In this document: positions 24,031 to 36,119 of the stretch, in pieces | Layout of the letters: each line of letters opens with the position of its first letter | How positions within the stretch are numbered: the first letter of the stretch is position 1 | Assembly (NCBI GenBank): GCA_028023455.1 | Contig: JAQFVV010000013.1 | Location: 372,001-436,000 of the forward strand | Length of the DNA: 64,000 nt | From: Epiperipatus broadwayi | Lineage: Eukaryota; Onychophora; Udeonychophora; Euonychophora; Peripatidae | Direction of reading: 5' to 3' | The notes under the pieces: model-generated | What the model was told of the DNA's origin: nothing | Databases searched by the model: none | What the model saw: only the letters and a program-made list of their open reading frames with translations | Program-made: the position numbers and the translations under genes

Positions 24031-24963
24031 ATATAAACAAATGTAAACTCTCCCCTTTTTTTAACAAAACAACAACAAAATATACATAGAAATCATACCA
24101 TCTAAGTAAAAGTCTGTCTATTTTTACTCACTAGTCCATTAAGCTTCTCATTCCTGGGTTTCTGATCCTAATGCATAGAAACAATTTTCCTTTAAATAAA
24201 GAAAATGAGCATGAATAGTAACTATCACAGGTTTGAATCCAATTACTTTTGCATTTAAATTCTGATATTTTCTTTTATGCATATAAATGTATCTAAGCCT
24301 TTAAAATAATATCACTGGCTTTATTTTTCTTTTTATTGATAATCATATATAAGATTTTTTTATTGACAAAAACTCAGCCATATCCAAGAGAATAATAAAT
24401 TCTAACTTTTCTTTCCAGATTAAGAAAGTAAAATTTAGATTGGTTGATATTACCCATGAGTTAAGTTAATCAATCTTGTGAAATCCATTGATCTAAAATA
24501 TAATATCCATATATACATAACTGGAATTTGCATTCATCATGAATAGATAGATCAAATTCTAAATTTTTGACAACAGAATATTTTTTTCTTTATAGCCGAC
24601 TTGTAAATTTTGATGTTTTTTGTTTTACATTTGCCATCTCCTTTGGAATTTCATCAATGAACTGGCCCCAATTGAATGGGAAGATAATTAAAATTATTAT
24701 TCTTCCATGGTTTTAGAAATTAACCACTTAAACAATAAAATTTGATAAATTTTTAAAGACAGATGTAAACATATCTGTTCTAGGCAATGACAAAATTATA
24801 AGAACTTAAATTATAGCATTTCTGTTCTATTTATAAAATACTCTTGATGATGCTACTGTTGTCATAACAATTGATGGAAATTACTCAAATTTTTCTCGAT
24901 GATGTAAAAATTGTTCAAGAAAATTTACTTCCAATTAATAAGTGAAATGGAGATTTGTGAAAT
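24031..24963. other. Gene-free stretch
   Basis: Non-coding. A GGTTTGAATCC at 24231 matches a pol III B box, but no A box is found upstream. Confidence 0.45.
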
Positions 24964-25245
24964 GCATGAAACTTCTTATTTCTTTTCAAAAACTTTATTT
25001 CCATATATTAACTAATGAACACATATATAAATTAACATATTATACATTTCTAATGTTTCAACTTTTTTATACCATTACAGCCATTTTTAAGGATCTACAA
25101 CAAAAAATACATATCTTTACATAATACTCTAAATATAAAATCTTTTTTATTTAACATAAAAACAATTGAAACATTGGAAATGTATAATATGTGAATTTAT
25201 ATATATGTTCATTAGTTAATATATGGAAATAAGAAGTTTTGTGCA
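24964..25245. repeat. Foldback repeat
   Basis: The left arm (24964-25058, GCATGAAACTTCTTATT...CCATATATTAACTAATGAAC) and right arm (25167-25245) are reverse complements, with a ~17-bp insertion in the left arm and a ~108-bp AT-rich loop. No hammerhead-like core and no coding capacity are seen. Confidence 0.8.
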
Positions 25246-25249
25246 TTTA

Positions 25250-27249
25250 GTTATCATGTTGAAGAACATATATATTTTAAAAGAAAAAAGTGGTTGTTTA
25301 ATTTATCATTGTATAATGATAATATTATGGTGTAATATATATTGTAAAAATAAAATCTTGTTTTACAAGTTCAATGTTATTTTTTATTTTAAACCAAAAT
25401 AAAGAATTCACATTATAATTCTAATACATTTTAATGGATATAAATATTTTTATATATGTTTTTAACAATCATTTTCCCTAAATTAATTTATAAACAAACA
25501 TATGTGAAATACAAACCATTTAATTTTATAATAGGCATTGCTAATAATAGAAATTGAAATGTGTAATATTCAATAATAATATTGATTATATTCAAGTGAT
25601 CTTTTATGATACACTTAACTATTTCCAAAATCTATTTATTTATTCACCTGTTTATATTTTTCTTTGAAATTGATCACAACAGATTTATGGCTTGATGCTA
25701 GAATTAATAGTAAACAATATTATTTTAAAGTATTAGGTTGCCATGATTATCTAGTTAACTTTATATTTTAAGACCTGAAATGAAAATTAAACAAGATCAA
25801 CAAACTTCTTTATTTTTTTTAAATACTGTAACTTACAGCATTAATCTGGATCCTTACAATACATATATAAGATTAAAAATATTTAAACTGCAGTAAAGTG
25901 TAAAATTATATTCCACAAGAGTGTATGGGCAATTAATAAATATGGCAGTAATAAACTTAAAAAATGGGTAAGTCAGGTTTTTGTTCCAGAGCATCTTTAT
26001 CAAAGGTATATTACAATGGATCTTAGTAGAATTAAATATATTGTAACACTAGAAAAAATATGTTATAAAACTTACATATATCTGCATTATATATTTCATA
26101 ATTTGAAAATATATGATCAGATTTATTAAAAAAAGAACATCAAATAAATGAGAATAGTAAAAAAAAATAGTAATTAGTTAAGAAGTTGTTTTTAAAATGT
26201 AATAAAATAAAATAGATTGTGTATATTTATTTTTAAAAGAGAATAAAACTTTTATTAAAAAACAGGTGGGGGAAAGAATTAGAAAAAAAGATTTAAATTA
26301 AACTTTCCCTTTTTATAATTTAAAAATAAGTTAAAGAATAAATGTGTAAAAATAAATGTTAGTGAAAAATCTAAAATAAAAAGATTAATTAATTAATTAG
26401 TGAATGCCTGTAAAAAATTTCCTGGCTGATAATGATATTGAAATTGTAATAATTAAAAACTATGTAAGCTATCTCTTCAAGATAAAAGTGAGAGATAGTA
26501 GATTAATTTAGAAAAAGATTAGATTAAGAAAAAATATAAAAATCAATTAGATTAAAGAAATGTAAAATTAATTGACAGATTCAAGTTAAGATAAAAATGA
26601 ACTATGAACAATGGGAGAGAAAATTATAAAAAGTCAGAACCATCTATTGTTATTTATACCACTCTTAAGTCTGTAAATCATTCAGCTTTTGAGTCTGCAA
26701 CTCATTTCAGTCTTTATGCCATCATTGATGAGTTATGTTACTCATTGCTTAATTCATTCATTTAGCAGAGATTCAGAAATCTAAGGACAGAATAGAGCCA
26801 GTCATTACTGCTGTGGAAAATATTGTTGTAGAAGCTGCAGAATTAGCAACTTGCATTGCTAGACCATCTTAGAAGTGTTCAACTGGGCTTCAGGCCCCAA
26901 TGTTCTATGCTAAAATGAACTGTCCACATGTGTAATCATTGCCCAGAACCAATGATTAAGTTATAAAATAGATGCTGCTGCTACTCTCTCTTTCTCATTG
27001 TCAAGCCAAAAAATGGAAGACAAGACCTGAAACCATTGATGGAGACCAAAAACTCAACTGGTTGGAAAGTAACACTAATAAAAGTTAAGACCAAATAAAA
27101 TGTGTTGATCTAATCATTGAATACCTAGGTAAATATATTTTGATTACTGTCTATAGACACCTGATATTTTTATTTTTAAATAAAAATAAACTCTAATGAA
27201 GGACTATATAAAATTTAGCCTGAGTAATCATTTATATTTTCTGTGTAAA
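25250..27249. other. Gene-free stretch
   Basis: Mostly AT-rich. The part from 26640 to 27130 has a more balanced composition and a short GGGCTTCAGGCCC hairpin near 26888, but no frame or known element is recognised. Confidence 0.4.
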
Positions 27250-27720
27250 ATTTTATTGTATTATATTATATTAGATATATCTGGGCATGAATAAATGATA
27301 TTTGCTTATTATTTGGTCTATTCTCTCTCTATCTCTTTTGTCACTGCATCATCAATTATTTAAAGAAATAAATGTTTACCTATGTGTTAAGTTAAAGTGT
27401 TGGACCCCCTGATTAAGAGTAGGGGCTAGATTGGAATATTTCAAGCACTGGATTGTGTCTATTGTCTGGGCATGTTGGCTATATATAAAGTATGGTTGGT
27501 GCCTGAGTTTGATTCTCAAAACAAATAAAATGCTTTGGATGGCAGGTTTTTATTCCAGCCATTGAGGTGGGCCATGGTAAGGAAATATGGTCATGTTATG
27601 CTTTGTATAATCTGACCATGGATATTGTTGATGGCTATGCTATCGATGGTATTCTTCCCTCTCCTTGAAGTGCCAGTCTGTTTCCAAAGTATTAAAAATA
27701 TAAAATAATAATTACCCACA
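27250..27720. repeat. Dispersed repeat R1, copy 2
   Basis: It matches 60-540 in the same order: pyrimidine-rich CTCTCTCTATCTC, CATCATCAATTATTTAA, GTGTTGGACC, AAATAAAATGCTTTGGA, TGAGGTGGGCCATGG, ATATTGTTGATGGCT and the ATTAAAAATATAAAAT end. About 75-80 percent similar by eye. Confidence 0.7.
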
Positions 27721-28190
27721 AAGTTATGTATTAAATGTTAAGAGCCTGATAATAAGCTTAGTTAAAGTCTAGAGATATTAAAGAGAGGTATTAAAGTTCA
27801 AATATTAAAACTTATTAAAGCCAAGATGTTAAAAGATATTAAAAATATAATAAGTAAAGTTATAAAAAGATAAAATCAACTTAGTAGAAATAAATTAAGC
27901 TTGTTCCAATAATAATAACATACTAATGTATCAGATTCTGCCAAAGTGCAGTCAAAGTTGTCCAAAAAGTTTTTTAAAAGAAGATATAAAGATATTGTCT
28001 AATAAATAATGTTAATATTGAAAATATAAAATAATAATTACCCAGAGAGATATGTAATGAAACTATTAAAGTTTAGATATTAAAACTTAGTTAAAAGCAA
28101 GATATTAAAACTTTTTAAAACTTAGTTAAAGGTCAAGATATTAAAACTTATTAAAGCCAAAAGATATTAAAGTTATGTTAAAAGATATTT
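27696..28190. repeat. Direct duplication of an AT-rich minisatellite-like block
   Basis: AAAATATAAAATAATAATTACCC followed by a series of ATATTAAAACTTATTAAAG-type phrases occurs at 27696-27860 and again at 28018-28190. Within each, the AAGATATTAAAACTTA phrase repeats irregularly every 25-45 bp. Confidence 0.65.
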
Positions 28191-28194
28191 AAAA

Positions 28195-28580
28195 CAGACA
28201 AAACTCTCCATACAGTAGTGCCACTGAGTGCCAACCAGAATAATCAATGGATGCCAGAAGGCTTGTGCATAAAATCCTATCTAGTGCCTACTCATCCAAT
28301 ATCCCCAGACTAATTTCTGGCTTGTGGCCTTCATCAGTGAGGAGCTTTGGATCTGCAAGCACTGCACCCTAAATCTTAGGATCTAATGCAACCCTCTAGC
28401 AGCCACCTTTTATCTCTACTTAACTACAAAACTATGAGAATAAAATTGAAAACAATAATATTTTCAATCTAAGCTCAATAGCCTATATAGTCATATGGGT
28501 CTGAACCCAGTTCTGTACCCATACATTTTGCTAGCATGAGAAATAGCGATCATGTGATGTTTGGTAGTTTAAGATATTTA
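28195..28580. mobile_element. Foldback element, family B, copy 2 (chimeric)
   Basis: It starts AAAACAGACAAAACTCTCC like the other family B copies and follows the family through the AGCAGCCACC block. From 28441 it switches to sequence related to the centre of the family A element (ATATGGGTCTGAA), then ends with the family B tail (GCGATCATGTGATGTTTG). It therefore lacks a second full arm. Its minus strand carries the best-preserved hammerhead-like module in the window. Confidence 0.8.
28294..28352 (-). ncRNA. Hammerhead ribozyme-like module, best copy (family B)
   Basis: Minus strand, 5' to 3': outer stem I AUCCAA (28352-28347), internal loop AGC, inner stem I UCCUCA (28343-28338), core CUGAUGA (28337-28331), A, stem II GGC-CACAA-GCC, A, GAAA (28317-28314), short stem III UUAG closing with U (28309), cleavage base C (28308), then UGGGGA pairing with UCCUCA, loop UA, and UUGGAU pairing with AUCCAA. 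All type I hammerhead core bases are present, and stem I has two helices split by an internal loop, as natural hammerheads do. Departures: the first stem II pair is A.A instead of G-C, and stem III is so small that it would work best as a dimer, as known for PLE and retrozyme hammerheads. Confidence 0.65.
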
Positions 28581-31209
28581 AACCTAACAGCAAGAATAAG
28601 GTTTATTCAGAGGGACCCGGTACAATATATACCATTATAAATTAACAGCAATTCCTGTTGTGAGGAATGTCATTGACTGTGACATTAATGATAATTTTTA
28701 ATTAATTACCTGCCAAGTTTATTACTACACTTTTATTATTTTTCATCAAATAAATGTATTTGGCATCAATTGTAAACATGCTGATGCCAAAATTATTTGT
28801 CTGAATAAAAAAATTAAAAATGTAAAATAAAATAAAGTTAGCATGTAATTAATTAAAAAAAAAAATCAATGTAAGAATAAAATTATATTCTTTTAATAAG
28901 AATTGAGACTCTGGTTTATAATGGGCATATATAGGATATAGTTCTGTTTACTAAAGAAATTGTAGTTTAGCTTTAATTATTACACTTTGCATCAAAGGCT
29001 TAGATTAACTGTTCTTTTGAAATTTATTGCAATATTTATTTTTTAACTGACCATACACTTTTGTGGAATATAATTTTATATATATTTTAAAAAAATCACA
29101 GTTCAACATTGACTGTATATGCTTGTATTAGTAGAATGTGAATTAATATTAAAACTATCACTAAATATATGTGTCAAATTTATTTAATTAAAGTATGAAA
29201 CTTAATGTTTTAAAATCAGAAGTAATAAAAAATAATCAAAGAATATGTTGTAAATAGATTATCAATAATTGGATCTATTTTAAATTTAAAGAGGCTTCAA
29301 AAATGAATAAGATATTGCTAAATAAAATAATTAGCTATAAATCTTAATAAGTCTGTCTAATTAAGATAAATACTTATATAATTAAAAGTAAGATACATTA
29401 TTTTTTTAAATATTAGACAATATTTATTCATTACATACCATAATCACAAATGGTTAGAAGTATTGTCAAATAAGTTAAAAGTGTACAGTGGATCTATGGT
29501 TTCCATGGCATTTGGTTTGCAGGTCCTTCATAAGTAATCTGAATTCATTATAGTTTTGGATTTCATGTTTTTAATACTTAAACACATATAAAGAATAGAT
29601 GTATATTCTTATTATCTAAATTTTAAAATTATACTCATTACGACATCAATAAGTATAAAATTACTAACTCTTTTTTTCATTTTTTTAAGATGAAAATTAG
29701 TGATGAAATGCAAGAGACATTATTTAAATAAAATTAGATCGATCTCTTGTAATTGTAAGAACATGTTTTCAGAGATCATTATTTACTTTTCTAATACACT
29801 ATAGCATTGTGAATTATATTACCAAGTAGTTGCAATGTGAACTACAAAATAATTTAGCCTTTTTTTTTTTTTTTACTAATTTCTATTTTTTTTAAATCTT
29901 ATTAATTTTTTTCTGAATTGCAGATAAGCAAATCAGCATATTTTAAGACAGTTAATATGGTGGCATCACTGTGTTTTAAATTATTGTCCTGATGAAGTGG
30001 ATAAACAGGTCATTTAAAAATAATTTTCAATTCAAGTTTTCATAACTTCTTATTTAATTTGCAATATTTCATGTTATAATAGCAAAATATTCATATACTA
30101 TAAATGATTTTTTCTTTGTCAAATTTTTTTTAGTTGTATTTGTTAATGAAAAAAATTTTTTTCTGTTTATCTTTCATTTTTTACAAATTTCATTAAAAAC
30201 ACAAATTAAATAAGCAAAATTAGTGTAAAAAATAAAATATCAACTTTTCAGATTAAAAAAAAAGACTAATAATTAGAAATAAATAATAAAAATAAAAAAA
30301 AAAATTTGTTTCAAATCTTCAGTCTAAAAATGTATTTTATTGAAAAAAGACATCTGAAAATTCTATATATTTAAGATGTATTTCATTAAATCATAATTTC
30401 AAATAATGAATATATTCTTTAAAATATTAAATTTAATTTTTAATTACAAAAAGAAATTTCTGACATTTTTTTATATATTAGTAAATTTGTAATTACCTAA
30501 TGGTTTGCTAAAAAGTTAATATATTCAAACAAAATATAAATATAAAAGTTAAAATACTTATTAAGAAATGAATATTTATTCTTTACAAAAATAAACAGAC
30601 TAAGCATAAATTTTTTTGTTTTTGTTTTTGTGATGTAATCAAAAGTTTGTGCTGTACAAGTACTCTCTTTCTATTGTGTTTAAACTTTTTCTATTATAAT
30701 TTTTGATTTTCAATAATTGCTGATATTTGGTACTTTAGTTGGACTAATATATTATTGTTAAAATTATGCACACATTGTCAATCAGTGCCAATTAGTTTAT
30801 GTGAAAATCAATCAATGCATTAAACAAGATATCATCTTTTATGTGTATCTCAATCAACAGCAACAATCCAATCTGTATTCTTCTTCTTTAGAGAAATCTA
30901 TGCAAACATGAGTAATCAATGACATAATTGGCAGGCCAACCAGCTAATCAAGTTCTCAGTGTTGTTTCTGATTATTTATCTTTATTGGTGATGAACAGTT
31001 AATCACATGCTCATAAGCTTATAAATATATTGATTATTTTTATTATCAAATGTTAAAAGTATTTGCATTTAACAAATGCATGAAGACATTAAAATATATC
31101 ATTATTAATCTAGTATCAGACTTGTATAACTAGCCAATCAGATTAATTTAAAATTCTTAGGTTGTTTTAAACTTTCAACTCATCTGAATAATGTGATACC
31201 AAAAGTTTA
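28581..31209. other. AT-rich gene-free stretch
   Basis: No gene, tandem array or clear element by eye. Long T and A runs are common (29860-29873, 30296-30305). Confidence 0.45.
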
Positions 31210-31263
31210 TTGGTATGTGTATGTATATATACACAAAAAAATAATAAAATACAGAAAAAAAAC

Positions 31264-31312
31264 TACTTGTGTATAATTTACTTTAATATTTCATCCAGAA
31301 GACTGGTCTTCA
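31264..31312 (-). ncRNA. Hammerhead-like module, left terminus of element C
   Basis: On the minus strand CUGAUGA, a CCAG/CUGG hairpin with UCUU loop, UGAAA, UAUU and AAAG match the right-terminal copy. The expected upstream CUUU is replaced by the AT microsatellite, so stem I cannot form. Confidence 0.45.
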
Positions 31313-31315
31313 TCA

Positions 31316-31316
31316 G

Positions 31317-31387
<71 letters not shown>
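31316..31387. repeat. (TA)n microsatellite
   Basis: About 36 uninterrupted TA units next to the left terminus of element C. Confidence 0.95.
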
Positions 31388-31389
<2 letters not shown>

Positions 31390-31992
31390 AAAATGGTGGT
31401 GTTTAAAAATAACATATTTGACAAAAAAATCTTATTGGTTAAAAGATTTTACAAAGAAAATTTAACCAACAAATGACAAACTTATTTCAATGTACATTAA
31501 AAAAACAACTGCATTATATACTAATCAAACAGCACAAGAGACTGCAAACTTAATTTATTTTAAAAAATATAATATATGTATATGACTGAATAAAGAAATG
31601 TGTGTGTATATACAAAAAATATATGTGCTCTTATTAATATTTGTATAAAAACTGAAATACTTATACATATTAATTAAATAATATTAGTACAAACTAAAAT
31701 AAATATATATTAATAGTAATTAAATATTAATTGTAAAGAAAAGTATATATCCATAAATATAAATGAAAATATACAAAGATAATAAATAATAATAATAAAA
31801 AGAATGCATTAGAAAACTATGTAATTTAAAGACGTGATAGTGCCTCTGTTTAAGTTCATTCCATGTGGATATAAAAACTTGAATTTTAAAATAAAAAAAA
31901 CGTTCCTTTTGTTTTTTCTCTCTTGTGGAAGGAAACCATTTTACCATTCTAAAATATCACTACTCTTAAATCATTAATGGAATATATTTTCT

Positions 31993-32032
31993 CTTTCTGA
32001 TGAAAACCAGTCCTCTGGTTGAAATATTAAAG
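31993..32032 (+). ncRNA. Hammerhead ribozyme-like module, right terminus of element C
   Basis: In order: CUUU (31993-31996), CUGAUGA (31997-32003), one extra A, stem II AACCAG-UCCU-CUGGUU (32005-32020, six pairs), GAAA (32021-32024), UA, U (32027), cleavage base U (32028), AAAG (32029-32032) pairing with CUUU. All conserved core bases are kept and stem I abuts the core exactly. The extra A after CUGAUGA is non-canonical. Stem III is only AUAU, self-complementary, which implies dimer action if active. Confidence 0.6.
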
Positions 32033-32261
32033 TAATTTTATACACAAGTAATTTTTTTAATATTTTATTATTTTATATATATATATATATTACTTTTAAT
32101 TAGTTTATATATATATATGCAGATATATATATATATAGTTATTAGTCTGCATTCAGAATAGGTTATATTTACCCGTTTAAAGAGATTTATTTAAACTTCC
32201 TTGTATCAGTAATTTCAATCTCTGTGGTCAAGTTGCAACCTTTAGTTAGTATATAAATATA

Positions 32262-32385
32262 TTAGACCATTAATAAAGATGGTATTTTACTTTTATTGTT
32301 AAAAGGATGTTGCCTTGACAACAGTTCTAAATTGTTGATTGTTATTGATATTGGGATTGTCTAAGAGTTGATTGGCTTTTAATGA
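32262..32385 (+). repeat. Dispersed repeat R5, copy 1
   Basis: ATTAATAAAGATGG, TGTTGCCTTGACAACAGTT, TTGTTGATTGTTATTGATA and TTGGGATTGTCTAAG occur in the same order, inverted, at 56551-56656. The TTGCCTTGACAACAG core is itself partly palindromic and reappears at 4499-4520. Non-coding. Confidence 0.75.
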
Positions 32386-32389
32386 TATA

Positions 32390-33049
32390 TATATATAATG
32401 AAAACCATTGTTTTTCATTTTATGATCAGTAGACATAAAATAGTGTGAAGATTTGGCAGTATCATTTAATCTATTCCTTGATTAATTATGTTGTTATAAA
32501 TGATTCTGTTGTTAATGCATATACTCTATATATCAAACAGAAATTGAAATAATTTATCATTATTTAATACACAAATTGAGTCAAATGTAAAGAAGAATCT
32601 ATTTTAGATGTTATGACATATATCCCACAGCAGTTTACTTTGCCAAAATGTAATTTGTTCTAGAAGCATTTTTATTAAATAATCTGTTTATTGACTGTTA
32701 CATTGAAATGCATGTATTTGGTAGTAATACATTCTAAACCCATAGTCTAAACCAAAATTACCATTTAACATGATTACTTTACAGAAAATAATATATATAT
32801 ATAAATATTTTATAAAAAATAATTTTATTTAATTTGATTAGTAATGTCCCATGCTTTTATTTTAAGTTACACATGGTTGAAGAAAAATCTTTTTTTTTTT
32901 GTATTTAGTGCATTACTGATTAAATGAAATATTTTTTTTTTGTAATATATATATTGTTTTTTATTTTTCAATATTTACCCATTTTGCAATTAATATTTTG
33001 TAATTATTTCTACTCAAATTTAAAAGTGAGAAATTGCCATATGTCCAGT
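32390..33049. other. AT-rich gene-free stretch
   Basis: No feature beyond short AT tracts. Confidence 0.45.
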
Positions 33050-33510
33050 AATTGAAATGACAACTGTTCACATTAAAAATAGTTTACAAGATTTTTGTAT
33101 TTTATAAAGACAATATTTTATAAAAAAGCAAGTTTTACTTAAACAATCAGGATAAATTAAGATATCACCCCCTGTTTCTTTGTTTTTTATTTTAATTAAC
33201 TGTAAACACTTTTTTGTGAATTAGTGATGAAATTCAATGAAAGAGTATTTTTAAAAAATATACTGCCATCTATTATGTATCATTGAAAACTCACTGAATC
33301 AATTTCAACATGATTTGAAATGTGGTCTGTCAATACTGTTATGCTGGACATCTTGAAATATTGCATTGTTACCAAATTCTTGATACAAAATTTGAAGAAA
33401 ATCCACTTGATAGAAGTATATTAAAAAATTAGCTACAAGATTTGATTCAAATAAACAAATAAAATTTTAAGTTAAATAAAAATGCTTAAAAGTATAATAC
33501 AAAATCAAAA
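33050..33510. repeat. Dispersed repeat R2, copy 2
   Basis: It aligns with 640-1140 in the same order, including CAGGATAAATTAAGATAT, ATCATTGAAAACTCACTGAA, TTTCAACATG, GATAGAAGTATATTAAAAAA and an A-rich end. Confidence 0.5.
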
Positions 33511-34029
33511 ATATAAATATAAAAATACATATAAAATTAATTTTCTGTGTCTAATTTTTATGCATTTTTGTGCATGCAAATTTAAAAGTTTGATTTTAAC
33601 TAAAATTAAATTTTTGAAAGCATATTTTTTTTTACTTTAATTACTATAATCTACTGTTTGCTTTTTGTTATTCTACACTAATAAAAGTTTTCACATGTTT
33701 CATGATTTTGCATCATAAATTACTTAATCAGGAAATTGTCCTTATGACTTGTGCATTTTTTTTATTTCATCCTTATTTTTAGAGAAAGGCATTTCATATT
33801 CAGCCTTATAGTTTTACCACTTTCTCACTTGAAAGTCCTTTTTTTTTATAATATTTAGTTTAGCTTTCTAATTCTTATTTTTTGGATCATGGTTAAAATT
33901 ATTATGGCATATATATATATTATAAAATTTATAATTTTTAACAGATTTATTGTTTAAATATTCTAATATGTGGTAATATCTATATATTTTCAAATTAGAA
34001 AAATGACTGTCAGATGTTAATAGATGGTT

Positions 34030-34140
34030 GATCGATGAAAATAGTAAACTGTAAATGCATTTTGCATTCAAAAGGGTATCTCTTCTACATGCAATTTCTC
34101 AGTTGTATATAGGGACTAAAGTTCTTCAGTATACATTTTA
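34030..34140. repeat. Direct repeat pair, first copy
   Basis: ATCGATGAAAATAGTAAACTG through CAGTATACATT is repeated about 1.18 kb downstream at 35210-35325 at roughly 80 percent identity. Looser similarity extends ~120 bp upstream of both. The pair could be termini of an unrecognised ~1.3-kb element, with the exon-like segment at 34378-34416 between them. Confidence 0.65.
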
Positions 34141-34377
34141 ATTCTTTCATTATCAACCCAATCTCCAAATTTTTGAATAGACTCTAGTGATGAAAATTTT
34201 TACTACGATGACATGTTTGATTTTTTTTGTGTGCAATTAAATCTTTTATTCTTATATTATAACATTTATTTATAGGTTATATTATAAATGTTTAAGCCTT
34301 CTAATAATTAAAACTCCAAAACATAAAAAAATAATATATTAAAATTGTGAAAATAACTATTCAACTGACAGACTTAC

Positions 34378-34416
34378 CAATAACAAAGGTAAACATCATT
34401 ATTGGCTTCATGATAC
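34378..34416 (-). CDS. Candidate short exon with start codon and signal-peptide-like N-terminus
   Basis: On the minus strand a pyrimidine-rich TTTTAACTTTTTTGAATAG acceptor-like sequence precedes an exon of 39 bp. ATG at 34411 then reads MKPIMMFTFVI and meets G|GTAAGT, an ideal splice donor, at 34377-34372. A basic residue followed by hydrophobic residues is how signal peptides begin, and tiny first coding exons are common for secreted proteins. No following exon is identified. Chance is a serious alternative in AT-rich DNA. Confidence 0.22.
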
Positions 34417-35209
34417 CTATTCAAAAAAGTTAAAAGAATGAAATATTAGATATTAGAATTTTATGTTATTAAAAATGATATATTTAGAATTAGTTATCAC
34501 CAAAGAAACAAAAAAATTCTAAAAAGTAATAAATTATTAATTATTATTAAAATATTTCACTTACAGTTTTTACAAAAATGATTTTCTTTTAGTCTCTAAT
34601 GGCTTTTCTGTGATACTTTCCAGTTTTCATAACATACTTTGTATGCTTTTTAAGAGCTACCTTTTTAAAAATAAAATGTTTTCAAAGACGAAATCCCCCT
34701 AGAGATGTAGTTTTTCATTTAATAATGTCTTTTATGAAAATATTGTCATAATCATTAACAATTATTAAAAATCATGTTGTGTGGGGCATTTAGCCACAGG
34801 GGAAATGAATCTAAAGTATCATCAAATTAAAAATTGTTACCTCCTTTATAGCTTTATTAGAACAATATCATAGACAAAGATTCCTGCTGACATCTTTAGG
34901 AATTTTTTTAAAATTAATGATAAAAATGGAAGCTTCTTAGAAAGAAGCACTGCAGCCTGTCATAATGTAATTTAACATATACAATTCTTTAAAAAAATAT
35001 AGAAAAGTAGTGATTGTAGTGCCATTATGTTGTCTAAAATGTTAAATAGGATAGCGCTATCACAGCTTACTTTTGTGAAACAGTTAAAGGAAAGCTCACA
35101 ATATTTTACATATCCCTTACTAATAATAGATATTCTACTAATCAGATATTATAAATTAATAATTTTTAACATATGTGGAAATATCTGTTATATTAAAAAA
35201 ATTACCATC

Positions 35210-35325
35210 ATTAATCAATGAAAATAGTAAACTGTAAATGTGTTTTGGATTCAAAAGGATACCTTTTCTAAATGCAATCTTTTGGTCTTATATAGAGATT
35301 AAAGCACCACAGTATATATATATAT
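35210..35325. repeat. Direct repeat pair, second copy
   Basis: ATCAATGAAAATAGTAAACTG through CCACAGTATATAT matches 34030-34140 in the same orientation. Confidence 0.65.
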
Positions 35326-35559
35326 ATTACAGAGGGCGGTACTGGATTTCTTAACCATGTGGAGTAATTTAATGTTTAATATTTGTATATTTATTTCAGT
35401 ACAGTGTTATGCACTGGGATTATTATTATTATATATATATATTCTTTCTATAATTTATGTATATCTTATATACACATTTCCAAATATTCTCATTCTCCTC
35501 TTTCATATATTTATTTTTATATATAAATAGATAGCTGAAGGGAGCTTGAAAGTTTGTTT

Positions 35560-36060
35560 CAAATCCTATATATTATATAAAGTAATTTTATAAAAAAATA
35601 TATTTTCATTACTAAAAGCACAAATAAATATCTAAGAGAATTAAACTGGTAATAAAATCTTTAGTTAATGTGAAAAAAATGTTGGATGAATAAACAGAAG
35701 GAAATGTTCTCACATATCTTGCATTTGTACATTCTATGAAGCCAATGAGATTTGCATTCATTGATTTATCCATTTCATATTCAGCACTGTATCAGGAATT
35801 GTTTATATTATGTTAGTAAAGTATTAAGATATGAGTTTTTATTTATTTATTTATTTCTTGATGTTTCTCAAAATTAATTTTATTTTGTCACAAACTTTAT
35901 TTAAACAGATAATCACTTATGTAAAAAAATATTTTTACAATTTAAGCTTTATTTTACTTATGTTTCATTATCATTGAAACTTGATTATAAATGTTTAATG
36001 CTTTAATTTAAAACATATTTACATATTGAGGATGCATGAAAAAATGTGTTTTAAGAATCT
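35560..36060. repeat. Dispersed repeat R4, copy 2
   Basis: The counterpart of 20050-20640, with ATTCAGCACTGTATCAGGA, TTAGTAAAGTATTAAGATA, TTTTGTCACAAACTTTATTT and GAGGATGCATGAAAAAA in the same order. Confidence 0.6.
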
Positions 36061-36119
36061 GGGAGTATGTAGAAGAGGGGAATATGAATATTTGGAAATG
36101 TTTATCTAGGATATATGCA

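Larger units (their letters stand above)
31220..32090. mobile_element. Element C with ~90-bp terminal inverted repeats
   Basis: The left terminus (31220-31312) and right terminus (31995-32090) are reverse complements, sharing AAAATAATAAAATA, CTACTTGTGTATAA, CTTTAATATTTCA and GACTGGT blocks. Between them lie a (TA)n tract (31316-31387) and about 600 bp of non-coding AT-rich sequence. Both termini hold a hammerhead-like module pointing outward. It resembles a non-autonomous PLE or retrozyme derivative; a plain MITE is the alternative. Confidence 0.6.

Noticed and set aside
29985-30010. CTGATGAAGTGG near 29990 as a hammerhead core
   Set aside because: No hairpin plus GAAA follows, and the flanks do not pair.
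31210-31476. 88-codon frame with an Ile-Tyr run
   Set aside because: It reads through the (TA)n tract; no domain and no codon signal on either side.
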